64,000 bases of DNA from Glutamicibacter protophormiae. Its GTDB lineage: Bacteria; Actinomycetota; Actinomycetes; Actinomycetales; Micrococcaceae. This document shows, piece by piece, positions 34,330 through 43,163 of this stretch. The DNA lies in contig NZ_BMPH01000018.1 of the NCBI RefSeq assembly GCF_014647495.1, positions 1 to 64,000 on the forward strand, read 5' to 3'. The notes under the pieces were generated by a model. That model made no database searches and was not told where the DNA came from. It worked only from the letters and a program-made list of their open reading frames with translations. How positions within the stretch are numbered: the stretch's first letter is position 1; each line of letters begins with the position of its first letter. The position numbers and the translations under genes were made by a program.

Positions 34330-34403
34330 CGACCAAAAACATCTGTTGATTTGGGCTTTTATGGTCGTCCAATCTCAAGATCTGCTAGACTTGATCCATC
34401 ACA

Positions 34404-34419
34404 CTCGTTTCTGAACGAG
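34404..34419. promoter_or_regulatory. Inverted repeat in the tmm leader
   Basis: CTCGTT and AACGAG are perfect complements around TCTG. It could be an operator or a small hairpin in the leader of the monooxygenase transcript. Confidence 0.35.
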
Positions 34420-34573
34420 ATTTACGCCCGGCGCGTGGGAGCTATTTCAGCGTGACCCGTCGGGTTTCGACTGGTGCTTATTTGAGGTTCCGCGTGGCGC
34501 AGCCCAGTTGAATTTGAACATTTTTCGCCGCGCAAGGAGTAACTTATTAGGCTGAAATGCCGGAGAGGTACGC

Positions 34574-35980
34574 TTGTCACAACGCGTTGCAATCATCGGA
34601 GCAGGACCCAGCGGAATGGCTCAGCTGCGAGCCTTCGAATCGGCTCGCAAGGCCGGTCGCTCGGTCCCGGAAATCGTCTGCTACGAAAAGCAGGATGACT
34701 GGGGTGGCCAGTGGAATTTCAGCTGGCGCACCGGCATCGACAAGTACGGCGAAGCAGTCCACTCGAGCATGTACCGCAACCTGTGGTCCAACGGTCCCAA
34801 GGAGGCCTTGGAATTCGCCGAATACACCTTTGACGAGCATTTCGGCCGCCCGATTTCCTCGTATCCGCCGCGTGCTGTGCTGTGGGACTACATCAACGGC
34901 CGCGCCGAGAAGTCGGACGTCAAGAAGTACGTCCGGTTCTCGACAGTGGTTCGCTGGGTTCAGTTCGACGAAAGCACCCAGAAGTTCACCGTCACTGTTG
35001 AAGACCTGGCTAGCGGCATCACCGAAAGCAACGAATTCGACTATGTCATCATCGGCTCCGGACACTTCAGCTTCCCCAACGTCCCGGACTTCGACGGTAT
35101 TGAAACCTTCCCAGGCACGCTGATCCACGCACACGACTTCCGTGGCGCCGAACGCCTCGCCGGCCGCAACGTCCTGTTGATCGGAGCCAGCTACTCTGCC
35201 GAGGACATCGGAATCCAGGCCTTCAAGATGGGTGCAAGCTCGGTGACCATGAGCTACCGAACCGCCCCGATGGGATACGAGTGGCCTGAAGGCATCCAGG
35301 AGCGCCCTCTGGTCACCCGCTTCGAGGGGAACACCGCCCACTTCGCGGACGGCACCGAAGGCCAGTTCGACGCGGTCATTCTGTGCACCGGCTACCTGCA
35401 CCACTATCCGTTCCTGCCCTCGGATCTGGCCCTGTCCTCCCCCAACAACCTGTATCCCAAGTCGCTGTACCGTGGCGTGGTCAGCGAGGCAAACAACCAG
35501 TTGTTCTACCTCGGTGCACAAGACCAATGGTTTACCTTCAACATGTTCGATGCGCAGGCTTGGTATGTTCGCGATGTCATTCTAGGCGACGCGCAGCTTC
35601 CCTCGCGGTCCGACCAAAAGCAAGACATGGATCAGTGGGCGCAGCGCCTTGAGAATCTCAGCAGCGCGGCCGACGAAGTCCATTTCCAGGCCGACTATAT
35701 CCGCGACCTCATCGAACAGACGGATTATCCGATGTTCGACCTGGATGAGGTCGCCCGCATATTCCTGGCCTGGAAGAACGACAAGCAGCACAACATCTTG
35801 AACTACCGAGATCAGGTCTATCCTTCGGTCATGACCGGAACCATGGCCTGCGAACACCACACGCCGTGGCTTCGGGAACTGGATGACTCCTTGGAACGCT
35901 ACCTGTCCTACCCGGAAGAGGACGAACTGGAACGCATCGTCCGCGGCAAAGACAGCTCTACAACCACTGCTTCGAAATAA
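34574..35980 (+). CDS. tmm: Trimethylamine monooxygenase, bacterial FMO (Tmm)
   Basis: A 468-aa flavin-containing monooxygenase that should oxidise trimethylamine to its N-oxide with NADPH and O2. FAD motif GAGPSG is at residues 9-14, the FMO signature FxGxxxHxxxF at 179-189 (FPGTLIHAHDF), and the NADPH motif GASYSAED at 204-211. Long stretches such as VHSSMYRNLWSNGPKEALEFAEY and CTGYLHHYPFLPSDL match my memory of marine Tmm. Close relatives also oxidise other tertiary amines and indole. Start TTG 34574 with GGAGAGG five bases upstream. No Tdm or amine transporter is nearby. The gene appears less GC-rich than its neighbours. Confidence 0.85.
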   Translation: MSQRVAIIGAGPSGMAQLRAFESARKAGRSVPEIVCYEKQDDWGGQWNFSWRTGIDKYGEAVHSSMYRNLWSNGPKEALEFAEYTFDEHFGRPISSYPPRAVLWDYINGRAEKSDVKKYVRFSTVVRWVQFDESTQKFTVTVEDLASGITESNEFDYVIIGSGHFSFPNVPDFDGIETFPGTLIHAHDFRGAERLAGRNVLLIGASYSAEDIGIQAFKMGASSVTMSYRTAPMGYEWPEGIQERPLVTRFEGNTAHFADGTEGQFDAVILCTGYLHHYPFLPSDLALSSPNNLYPKSLYRGVVSEANNQLFYLGAQDQWFTFNMFDAQAWYVRDVILGDAQLPSRSDQKQDMDQWAQRLENLSSAADEVHFQADYIRDLIEQTDYPMFDLDEVARIFLAWKNDKQHNILNYRDQVYPSVMTGTMACEHHTPWLRELDDSLERYLSYPEEDELERIVRGKDSSTTTASK

Positions 35981-36088
35981 TTCGGCAGAGCACAACAACT
36001 GAATTGCTCCAGGCCGGGTCGGAACGCGCATCGCGCGTGCCGACCCGGCCATTGGGTATCCAGCAAGCACTGAACCGCTGGCAAAAAG

Positions 36089-36120
36089 AAATCCCGGAAG
36101 TCCTAAGACTTCCGGGATTT
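36089..36120. terminator. Terminator between tmm and tRNA-Ala
   Basis: A perfect 14-bp stem (36089-36102 with 36107-36120) and a CTAA loop. On the minus strand it follows the tRNA gene and ends in TTTCTTTTTG, a good T-tract; on the plus strand CCCTTTT follows. It probably works for both. Confidence 0.8.
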
Positions 36121-36129
36121 CCCTTTTGG

Positions 36130-36202
36130 TGGAGGTAAGGGGATTCGAACCCCTGACCTTCTGCATGCCATGCAGACGCGCTACCAACTGCGCCATACCC
36201 CC
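36130..36202 (-). tRNA. tRNA-Ala (anticodon GGC)
   Basis: The reverse strand folds as a complete 73-nt cloverleaf: acceptor GGGGGTA/TACCTCC with one G-U pair, D arm GCGC AGTTGGTA GCGC, anticodon arm TCTGC-ATGGCAT-GCAGA with anticodon GGC, and T arm AGGGG-TTCGAAT-CCCCT. The discriminator base is A. CCA is followed as CCACC in the flank, so the first CCA-like bases may be encoded. Confidence 0.96.
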
Positions 36203-36394
36203 AAAAGAAGGTGGTTTTTCCGGTTTTCATCACCTTCGAACCGAGATAAAACTCTACCGGAGATGCTTCAGAAACACCAAATCCACCGTCAGAGACGCTG
36301 GTCACAGGACGCTATTCACTTTGTCGGTTGCGGGTGGCAGAATCTTCCCCGAGGGCCGATCGGTCCCCCTACCTAATTCGAAAGGCGCGCTCCC

Positions 36395-36820
36395 ATGAGC
36401 ATTGGACTGACCCCTTACCTGCGCTTCGCTGGTGACGCACGCGCAGCGATGGAGTTCTACAACTCGGTATTCGGCGGAGAACTGTCGCTAATGACTTTCA
36501 AAGAAGGAATGAATGATGATCGCCCGGCAACAACCGACCAGATCATGCATTCGTCCCTCTTCGTGGACCGCGGTGTTCACCTCATGGCTTCGGATACCCC
36601 GCCGGAAATGAATCTCATGCCCAACGGCACCGTTTCCTTCAGCAGCGACGGCACGGACGAAGCAGACTCGGCCCCACTGCAGAAATGGTGGGACGGTTTG
36701 TCGGACGGGGCGCGGATCGACGTCCCACTGGCCACCGCTCCTTGGGGCGACTCTTTCGGCCAGCTGACCGACAAGTTCGGCGTCACCTGGATGTTCAATA
36801 TTTCCGCGGTGCGCTCGTAA
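36395..36820 (+). CDS. VOC-superfamily (PhnB-like glyoxalase fold) protein
   Basis: A 141-aa protein of the PhnB-like vicinal oxygen chelate family: LTPYLRFAGDARAAMEFYNSVFGGELSLMTF at the N terminus, HSSLFVDRGVHLMASD mid-protein, and WGDSFGQLTDKFGVTWMFNI at the C terminus. Despite the name, family members are not shown to act on phosphonates and usually have no known substrate. Single gene, convergent with an MFS pump gene (stops adjacent). Confidence 0.86.
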   Translation: MSIGLTPYLRFAGDARAAMEFYNSVFGGELSLMTFKEGMNDDRPATTDQIMHSSLFVDRGVHLMASDTPPEMNLMPNGTVSFSSDGTDEADSAPLQKWWDGLSDGARIDVPLATAPWGDSFGQLTDKFGVTWMFNISAVRS

Positions 36821-38062
36821 TTACTTGGAATCGGCCTGTTCGCGGGCGGCGACGGCTTCGCTGCCCACGAGCAGGCCGATCTTCTTCGCCCTGATTTGGG
36901 TTGCCCAGGCAAGCAAAAAGCCAAGTACAGCCAGTCCCGCACCGACTATGGACGGCGCTCGATAGCCGAAGCCAGCGGAAATCACCGCAGCACCTAGTGC
37001 CGCACCCAAGGCGTTGGCGACGTTGAGCGCCGAATGGTTCAATGAAGCGGCCAACGACTGGGCATGGGGAGCCGAGTCCATCAGCAGGGTCTGCAGGCTG
37101 GGAATCAAAAGCGAGCCCACCGCGCCCAGAACGAAGACCATGATGAGCGTGGGGACAATCCAGCTGGTCACGGCCGCGAAGACCAGCATGGCTGCGACCA
37201 TGATCAGGTTGGTCAGCTTGATGGACCCGAAAATCGACCAGTCGGCTAGGCGCCCTCCGGCCAGCGAGCCGACGACCATGCCCAATCCGTAGAGCGCAAG
37301 GGCCCATGGAACAAGATTGATATCCAGCCCTGCTTCTTCGGTCAGCGTCGGCGAGATGTAGGAGTACACGGCGAAGAAGCCGCCGAACCCCACGATGCCA
37401 GTTCCCATGGCCATCCATACTTGGACGTTCTTCAACGCCGAGAGTTCGCGGCGCATGCTTGCGCCAGCTTCCGCCTTGTGCCAAGGAACGAACGCAGCGA
37501 TCATCAGCATGGTGATCAAACCGACCACGGCGACAACAACAAACATCGCCCGCCATCCGGTCAGCTGCCCCAACCGGGTGACCAGCGGGACTCCGGCAAC
37601 ATTGGCCACCGAGAGCCCAAGCATCACCCAGGCAATGGCACGCCCCCGCATGCTGCCGGGCACCAGCGAACCGGCCAGGACTCCGGCCAAACCGAAGTAG
37701 GCGCCGTGCGGCAGGCCGGCCAGGAACCGGGTGACCAGCATAGTTCCGTAATCAGGGGCAAAGGCCGACGAAAGGTTCGCGATCGTGAAGAAGAGCATTA
37801 ACAGCAGGACTGCGCGCTTGCGCGGAATCTTGGCGGCCAGCGCGGTCAGCACCGGGGCGCCGATAACAACGCCAATGGCGTAGGCACTGATCATCAGGCC
37901 CATCTGTGAATTGCTCACGGACAGGTCGGCGGCGCCTTCCTGGAGCAGGCCCATGAGCGAAAATTCGGTGACGCCGATACCGAACCCGCCCATGGACAAG
38001 GCAAGAATGGCCAGCAACAGCCGGCCACCGAATAAGTATTTGCTGGGCGCAGAAGTAGTCAC
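36821..38062 (-). CDS. MFS transporter, AraJ/DHA1-type efflux protein
   Basis: A 413-aa 12-helix major facilitator protein. GAPVLTALAAKIPRKRAVLLLM is the motif-A loop, followed by VTRFLAGLPHGAYFGLAGVLAGSLVPGSMRGRAIAWVMLGLSVANVAGVPL, a stretch typical of the AraJ/arabinose-efflux and chloramphenicol-resistance-like subgroup. Substrate unknown. GTG 38062 is chosen because AAGGA lies 7 bases upstream and the longer frame adds only unlikely residues. Divergent from an EEP-family gene 123 bp away. Confidence 0.86.
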   Translation of the reverse strand: MTTSAPSKYLFGGRLLLAILALSMGGFGIGVTEFSLMGLLQEGAADLSVSNSQMGLMISAYAIGVVIGAPVLTALAAKIPRKRAVLLLMLFFTIANLSSAFAPDYGTMLVTRFLAGLPHGAYFGLAGVLAGSLVPGSMRGRAIAWVMLGLSVANVAGVPLVTRLGQLTGWRAMFVVVAVVGLITMLMIAAFVPWHKAEAGASMRRELSALKNVQVWMAMGTGIVGFGGFFAVYSYISPTLTEEAGLDINLVPWALALYGLGMVVGSLAGGRLADWSIFGSIKLTNLIMVAAMLVFAAVTSWIVPTLIMVFVLGAVGSLLIPSLQTLLMDSAPHAQSLAASLNHSALNVANALGAALGAAVISAGFGYRAPSIVGAGLAVLGFLLAWATQIRAKKIGLLVGSEAVAAREQADSK

Positions 38063-38185
38063 GTTTGAATCCTTGGGAGTTTTGGGATGGCACGGCTTCA
38101 TCGACGCCTGACTTCCATCGTAGTTGCAGGCAACGCTGAGGAAAATTTCGATTCCCGCCGTTTTCTGTGGCACTGTGGAAGTCCA

Positions 38186-39127
38186 ATGTCCAAAGCATCA
38201 CGCCGCCGGTTGTCGGCATTACGAATTCTGGCACGACTCACGGTTATCCTCCTGTGCCTCGGCCTTGCTGCGCTCCTGGCTTTCCACCAGCAGATACCCG
38301 ACGTCGCGGGTCTGGGACTCATCCTTGACAACCTGGCCCCATGGCTCGGGCTTGGCATTCTTGTTCTGCTGCTCATGACCATCGCCGTGGGCGGGCGCGG
38401 AACCTACGTTGCCCTGCTTGTGCCAACCGTTGTCTGGGGCGTGCTTTTCGGCCCCGAGTCCCTGCCCTCCGCAGCTGTCGATGGCAAGGACACCCTGGTT
38501 GTCGCCTCGCAAAACGTCCATCAGGATGCGGTGACTTCTGCCCGCGCATTGGCCGGCTCGGGAGCCGAGGTCATTACGCTCCAAGAGCTGGGCGAGGGGC
38601 AGATCGATCTGGTCACGGACGAGCTGAAGCCAAGTCATCCGTACTACTACTCGGTGAGCACCGTCGGCCTGTGGAGCAGCTACCCGCTGTCCAACCCCGA
38701 ACCGCTGGACTTGGGTTTGGGCTGGGACCGTGCACTGCGGGCCGACGTAGAAACGGGTTCCGGGCCGGTAAGGGTGTATGCGGTCCATGCAGCCTCGGCG
38801 CGTCCGACTGGCCATGACGAGCGGGACACCATGCTCGCATCCTTGGCTGACTATGTGGAAAAGGATCCTTCGTCCAAAGTCATTGCAGCCGGCGACTTCA
38901 ATGCCACCTCAACTGACCGCCACTTCGCGCCGGTCGCGGAACAGTTGGACGACGTGCACTACAGCGCGTGGGGACCGGCGATGACCTGGCCTCGTTCCCC
39001 CTTTGCGATGCTCGGCATCGACCACGTCATGGTCCGCGGCATCGCCGGCACCTCGCTTGAACGCATTCCGGCCGGAGACTCGGACCACTATGCCCTGCGC
39101 GCTTCAGTGGACCTGGCTGACGACTAG
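38186..39127 (+). CDS. Endonuclease/exonuclease/phosphatase (EEP) family membrane protein
   Basis: A 313-aa protein with about three N-terminal transmembrane helices (residues ~10-95) and an EEP domain outside or inside the membrane. The domain carries LVVASQNVHQDAV, VITLQELGEG, AAGDFNATSTDRHF, IDHVMVRG and DSDHYALRA, covering the metal and catalytic residues (Glu, Asp-Asn, Asp-His). Similar anchored proteins are annotated as vancomycin-resistance VanJ-like or phosphatases; the substrate is not clear. ATG 38186 is chosen over the longer frame. Confidence 0.82.
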   Translation: MSKASRRRLSALRILARLTVILLCLGLAALLAFHQQIPDVAGLGLILDNLAPWLGLGILVLLLMTIAVGGRGTYVALLVPTVVWGVLFGPESLPSAAVDGKDTLVVASQNVHQDAVTSARALAGSGAEVITLQELGEGQIDLVTDELKPSHPYYYSVSTVGLWSSYPLSNPEPLDLGLGWDRALRADVETGSGPVRVYAVHAASARPTGHDERDTMLASLADYVEKDPSSKVIAAGDFNATSTDRHFAPVAEQLDDVHYSAWGPAMTWPRSPFAMLGIDHVMVRGIAGTSLERIPAGDSDHYALRASVDLADD

Positions 39128-39792
39128 GAGAGGCCGGTCTGCCGCAAGGTGATATTGATGCGCCCGCTGCCCAGCCCGCATCCTTGCGGCGCAGTTCCAG
39201 GGTGGATCCGCGTCACCCCGTGATAGGCGAAGCGCGCCGGTCCGTCGAAGACGAACAGGTCTCCCGAGGCAAGACGCACCTCCTGCCAGGGCCTGTTGCG
39301 ATGTTCGGTATTTCCCATCCGAAAGGTCGACGAATCGCCCAGCGACAGCGAGACCACCGGGGCATTGATGCGCTCTTCAGCATCCTGGTGCATGCCCATC
39401 GTGGCGTTCACGTCGTAGTAGTTGACGATGGCTGCGTCGGGCCGATAGGACTGCGCCTTAACCGGGTCCCCCGTCGCGTCGCGCACTGCCCGCCGGCCAA
39501 GCTCCACCAGCCACGGTTCCATCGGCGCTACCGGAGCCCCATTGATGTCGTCGGCAGTGCGTGAATAGCTGCTGGGGCTCCAGTGCCAGCCTAGGCACAG
39601 GCTCTGCACGCTCATCGGGTGGCCGTTGAACAGTGTCTGGTGCGGCGGGACCGGGCCATTGCCCCATTCGAAGAACCTTTTGATGATCCAGGACTGCATT
39701 TCCGGCGCAAGCCAGCCGGGCACATGCCATGCTCCGGGGCGCAGCTGCCGGGGCTCGCGTGGCAGCGCGCTGTCATCGAAGAGAAAGTCCAC
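39124..39792 (-). CDS. alkB: AlkB-like alpha-ketoglutarate-dependent dioxygenase
   Basis: A ~222-aa Fe(II)/2-oxoglutarate oxygenase that repairs alkylated bases. The iron ligands appear as His-x-Asp in GMHQDAEE and the distal His in YHGVTRIHPG; RINITLRQTG holds the arginines that bind 2-oxoglutarate. NYYDVNATMGMHQD and SLSLGDSSTFRMG are family stretches. The open frame starts at 39954, but GTG 39792, with AGGAG about 11 bases upstream, gives the usual AlkB length. It overlaps the 3' end of the EEP gene by 4 bases. Confidence 0.84.
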   Translation of the reverse strand: MDFLFDDSALPREPRQLRPGAWHVPGWLAPEMQSWIIKRFFEWGNGPVPPHQTLFNGHPMSVQSLCLGWHWSPSSYSRTADDINGAPVAPMEPWLVELGRRAVRDATGDPVKAQSYRPDAAIVNYYDVNATMGMHQDAEERINAPVVSLSLGDSSTFRMGNTEHRNRPWQEVRLASGDLFVFDGPARFAYHGVTRIHPGTAPQGCGLGSGRINITLRQTGLS

Positions 39793-39974
39793 CAGTTGCC
39801 CGTCTCCTGTCTGCGGAAGGTCCGTTCCGCTGCGGGTTTCGCATCGCCACCGACTGTAGCACCAGGACCCCGCGGGCCGAGAGAAGCCGGTAAATATGTG
39901 CTCTGGACAACCTTCTCCCACGCCAAGGCAGGGGGAAGGGGACTTTCGAAGCATCCGTACGTAGGATCATTGGC

Positions 39975-40883
39975 ATGGCATCAATACAGGTTGCAGGCGA
40001 AGCGTTGGTCGACATCGTCAATGGGCTGGCATATCCGGGCGGTTCTCCACTCAACGTGGCCGTCGGGCTGGGACGTTTGGGGCATGAAGTGACCCTCCAG
40101 ACCGGAATCGGTGGCGACGAACACGGCCGCGCCATCATCGAACACCTCCACGCATCAGACGTCCGGCTTGCCGCAGATTCGGTCACCGAAGCGGCCACCA
40201 GCACCGCCACCGTGACACTGGATCCCAGCGGACAGGCGGCCTACGACTTCAAGCTCGATTGGAAGCTGGAGTCAGTTGTCCCCACCGATGCGCAAGTTCT
40301 CCACACCGGATCCATCGCCGCCTTTACGGAACCTGGCTTCTCGCAGATCCATGAGGTTTTTGCGAACTCTCCGGCGCATCAGCTGCGCAGCTACGACCCG
40401 AACCTCCGTCCCGCGCTGGTGGACAAGCGCCGCGCCGCGCTGACCCGCATAGAGGCGTTGTGCGCCCTGAGCCATGTGGTCAAGCTCAGCGATGAAGACG
40501 CGCTGTGGCTCTACCCCGGCTGGGATACCGCAAGGGTGCTGGGGCATATCCTGGCCCGCGGCGCCAAACTCGCTGTCATGACTTTCGGCGTGCGCGGCTG
40601 CGAAGCACGCACCGACCAGCTCGAAGTCTCCTTGCCATCGCTGCAGGTCAGCGTCGCCGACACCGTGGGCGCCGGAGACGCATTCATGTCCGGACTGCTG
40701 CATGCAATCGGCAACGGCCCATTGCTGCAGGCCCTGGTGTCCAACGAAAAACTGGACGAAGACGACGTGGAGTCGGCGTTGCGCACCGCTTCCCTGTCCG
40801 CCGCGCTGACCGTCCAGAAAATCGGCGCCAATCCCCCGACCCTGCTCGAGCTTGAAAGCTGCTTGTCCTCGGTGGTGTTCTAA
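39975..40883 (+). CDS. PfkB-family carbohydrate kinase (fructokinase-like)
   Basis: A 302-aa ribokinase-fold kinase. N-terminal GGSPLNVAVGLGRLGHEVTLQTGIGGDEHG is the first PfkB signature and DTVGAGDAFMSGLLHAIG the second, with the catalytic Asp. Ligand is most like fructose or another keto-sugar but not fixed by sequence. It lies 97 bp before an IclR regulator in the same direction. The start ATG at 39975 follows GTAGGATCATTGGC. Confidence 0.85.
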   Translation: MASIQVAGEALVDIVNGLAYPGGSPLNVAVGLGRLGHEVTLQTGIGGDEHGRAIIEHLHASDVRLAADSVTEAATSTATVTLDPSGQAAYDFKLDWKLESVVPTDAQVLHTGSIAAFTEPGFSQIHEVFANSPAHQLRSYDPNLRPALVDKRRAALTRIEALCALSHVVKLSDEDALWLYPGWDTARVLGHILARGAKLAVMTFGVRGCEARTDQLEVSLPSLQVSVADTVGAGDAFMSGLLHAIGNGPLLQALVSNEKLDEDDVESALRTASLSAALTVQKIGANPPTLLELESCLSSVVF

Positions 40884-40980
40884 TTGCAGGCACTGCGCCT
40901 TCGTCCGGTGGGGTGATCCCGGCTGGGGTTGCTAGAGTTCGGATGCAGGCGTTTCGCATCATTCGACCATGGAGGCAGTA

Positions 40981-41754
40981 GTGGGCAGCAAGGTCCCGGC
41001 AGCAGACAATACCCTGAGGATTTTGAGTTTGCTGGCGTCCCGCAAGGCCCCGACCCCCGCGGCGATGATCGCAAGGTTGTTGGATCTGCCGCGATCCAGC
41101 GTCTACCAGCTGCTGACGGTCATGCACGAGCACGGCTTCATAGCGCACTACCCGGAAGACAAGTCCTACGGCTTGGGAGTTGCGGCCTTCGAATTATCCA
41201 GCGCCTACACCCGCCAGGAACCGTTGGCCCGGCTGGGTGCGCCGCTGGTGGCCCAGCTGGTGGACAAGGTCGGTGAAAGCGCCCACTTGGCCGTGCTGCA
41301 CGGCGCGGACGTGCTGTATATCGTGGAGGAACGCGCCAAGGGCCGCCCGTCGCTGGTCACCGATGTAGGAGTGCGCCTGCCTTCCCACCTGGTCGCCTCC
41401 GGCCGCGCCATTCTGTCGGCCCTGCCCAAGTCCCAGGTTCGGGCGCTGTATCCAACCCCTGCAAGTTTCGCAGGGCGCGAATCCCAGAGCACGATATCCA
41501 GTTACGCCCAGCTGCGGCGCGAATTGGATCAAAGCGCGCAACGCGGCTACGCGGTAGAGCGCGGGGACCTCACGGCCGACTTCAATTCGCTCGGGGTAGA
41601 GATCCGCGATGCTAGCGGCTGGCCGGTGGCGGCGGTCGCGGTGACGTTCTTGGCCGACCGGATACCTGAAGACCAGTGGGGGAATCTGCTGGAGCCCATC
41701 CGCGCAACCGCAGCGCAACTGACGGCCCGGCTGCACGGGCACCGCCAGCAGTAG
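40981..41754 (+). CDS. IclR-family transcriptional regulator
   Basis: A 257-aa IclR protein: N-terminal winged helix (ADNTLRILSLLASRKAPTPAAMIARLLDLPRSSVYQLLTVMHEHG), linker helix, and a C-terminal effector domain with SGRAILSALP and a typical closing segment. GTG 40981 is preferred over ATG 40969 because GGAGG lies exactly five bases before it (the upstream ATG overlaps that ribosome site). Target unknown; the PfkB kinase upstream is a candidate. Confidence 0.88.
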   Translation: MGSKVPAADNTLRILSLLASRKAPTPAAMIARLLDLPRSSVYQLLTVMHEHGFIAHYPEDKSYGLGVAAFELSSAYTRQEPLARLGAPLVAQLVDKVGESAHLAVLHGADVLYIVEERAKGRPSLVTDVGVRLPSHLVASGRAILSALPKSQVRALYPTPASFAGRESQSTISSYAQLRRELDQSAQRGYAVERGDLTADFNSLGVEIRDASGWPVAAVAVTFLADRIPEDQWGNLLEPIRATAAQLTARLHGHRQQ

Positions 41755-41786
41755 CAAGACAGTACCAGCGGCCCGGCTCAGAGCAA

Positions 41787-41822
41787 CGGGCCAGCCGGAT
41801 ACCACACGATTCGGCTGGCCCG
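41787..41822. terminator. Bidirectional terminator
   Basis: CGGGCCAGCCG (41787-41797) pairs with CGGCTGGCCCG (41812-41822), between the convergent IclR and Dps genes. Confidence 0.7.
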
Positions 41823-41863
41823 CTGGCCCGGTTGCCCGGCCTATCCCGCCGGGGTTCTACACC

Positions 41864-42373
41864 TTAGGGACGGCGCGTTTCAGCACTCAGGAACCATGCC
41901 TGCTGCTCCAGCTCCGCGATGTACTGATGCAGGATATCCGCAGTGGTCGGATCGTCCTCATCCACCGGATCATGGACCTCGCGCATGACATCCACGGTGG
42001 CTTGGACGGCCTTGACCATGATGTCCACGCCATCGGTGGTCAGCACCTCGGTGTTGACCGGCTGCTCGATGCGCGTGTACTTGGCAATGGTGGATGCCAG
42101 GCCGTCCGGAGTGGCATGCAATGCGCGCATGCGTTCGGCGATTTCGTCCGAACCTCGGCGGGCAATGGCGACCACTTCATCAATATTCAGGTGCAAGTCG
42201 CGGAAATTCGGTCCCACGACGTTCCAGTGGATTTGCTTGCCGACCAGTTGCAGGTCCAGCATGTTCACCAGAACCAGCTGCAGCGAATCACGCAGCACCT
42301 CCGTGGCTACGAATCCATGTTCCGCATTTTCCAGCGAAGTCTTGCGTGCGGGCGTACTTTGCTTGCTCGACAT
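41864..42373 (-). CDS. dps: Dps-family DNA-protecting ferritin-like protein
   Basis: A 169-aa Dps protein that stores iron and shields DNA under oxidative stress or starvation. Ferroxidase-site residues are visible in QLVGKQIHWNVVGPNFRDLHLNIDEVVAIARRGSDEIAERM (His, His/Asp and Glu of the shared site). A short basic N-terminal tail (SSKQSTPARKT) could bind DNA. ATG 42373 has AAAGGAGATGACGT upstream. Confidence 0.92.
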   Translation of the reverse strand: MSSKQSTPARKTSLENAEHGFVATEVLRDSLQLVLVNMLDLQLVGKQIHWNVVGPNFRDLHLNIDEVVAIARRGSDEIAERMRALHATPDGLASTIAKYTRIEQPVNTEVLTTDGVDIMVKAVQATVDVMREVHDPVDEDDPTTADILHQYIAELEQQAWFLSAETRRP

Positions 42374-42507
42374 ACGTCATCTCCTTTGCAGACCTGGGGG
42401 TCATTCCTGCCGGGTTGTCCCGGCTTACCTTTCGCACGCTACCTTCATTGCCGGCGGCACTGAACCCTGAGCTCAAAGCACACGGGAGACGTTCAGGATT
42501 CATGGAG

Positions 42508-42537
42508 GAAGGGTGGCAGATTGCTCCGCCACCCTTC
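42508..42537. terminator. Hairpin between dps and a small membrane protein gene
   Basis: GAAGGGTGGC (42508-42517) pairs with GCCACCCTTC (42528-42537). It is downstream of the small membrane protein gene on the minus strand and upstream of the dps promoter. The T-tract (ATTTTGTTG) is on the plus-strand side only. Confidence 0.55.
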
Positions 42538-42590
42538 ATTTTGTTGTAGTGGGCGTCCCAGTTAGACGCGCCGCGCTTCGTGCTCCGAGC

Positions 42591-42821
42591 CTAGGAGCCC
42601 GCATCGGTTCCGCCGTGAAGATGGTCGAGCTTGCTGGGTCCGGCAACAAGCCGGAAAATTCCCCAGAGCATGGTCAACATCGCCCAGATCGCTCCGAGCC
42701 AAAGGGGTGCGGCATCCGCGGGGGATCCGTGGGGCACCACGTAGATAAATGAGAGGAAAAGTGCGGCCACCAGCGCTCCGCCGACGACCAGCCCGATTCC
42801 CAGATGCTTCTTGTGCGGCAT
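42591..42821 (-). CDS. Small two-helix membrane protein
   Basis: A 76-aa hypothetical protein with two hydrophobic segments (residues ~8-29 and ~39-62) and a charged end (KLDHLHGGTDAGS). AAGGAGAAGCC lies right before the ATG, a strong ribosome site, which supports a real gene. I do not recognise the family. Confidence 0.65.
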   Translation of the reverse strand: MPHKKHLGIGLVVGGALVAALFLSFIYVVPHGSPADAAPLWLGAIWAMLTMLWGIFRLVAGPSKLDHLHGGTDAGS

Positions 42822-43163
42822 GGCTTCTCCTTAGTTGGTGCTGCCCGCCGTACGTGGGCAGATTCAGTGAGCGGTGAATGGGTACCTGTCCAAATGTCCT
42901 CCCATGCATTGCTGCGTTCGGCCACGGGTTTCACCATGGTGCAAATAGCATAGTCCCTTGTCTCCCGAATGTCCCGGGTGCGAATGAAACTCTGGGTCTG
43001 TGCCTAGGATTCGGAGCCGCACGGCCTGACGATTCCCCTTGGCAAGACTAATGTGCCTCCATTCAACCAGCGGCTGGAAGCTTGTGTGCGCAGTTGAACA
43101 GGAAATCGGCCGGCGGATCGGCCAAGATAGAAGCAGCTATCAACCGACCGCAAGAGGACTACC
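42822..43163. other. Intergenic region, 342 bp
   Basis: Divergent spacer between the small membrane protein gene and the DUF3060 lipoprotein gene. I see no coding region, RNA gene or clear repeat in it. The DUF3060 ribosome site AAGAGGA lies near its right end. Confidence 0.5.

Larger units (their letters stand above)
33760..34573. other. 814-bp gene-poor, partly AT-rich intergenic region
   Basis: Between divergent idnO and the trimethylamine monooxygenase gene. I see no supportable coding region: the few open frames are short, mutually overlapping and resemble nothing. Two AT-rich stretches (about 33870-33930 and 34150-34400) stand out against the GC-rich background. They carry the candidate promoter and repeat elements listed separately. 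The last ~200 bases before the monooxygenase could be a long structured leader. Confidence 0.6.

Noticed and set aside
34420-34560. Possible riboswitch in the tmm leader
   Set aside because: I compared it from memory with glycine and other common riboswitch cores and found no convincing match, so only a structured leader is suggested.
36126-36398. Plus-strand frame across the tRNA-Ala region
   Set aside because: Its first part is antisense to the tRNA; the rest is promoter region of the VOC gene.
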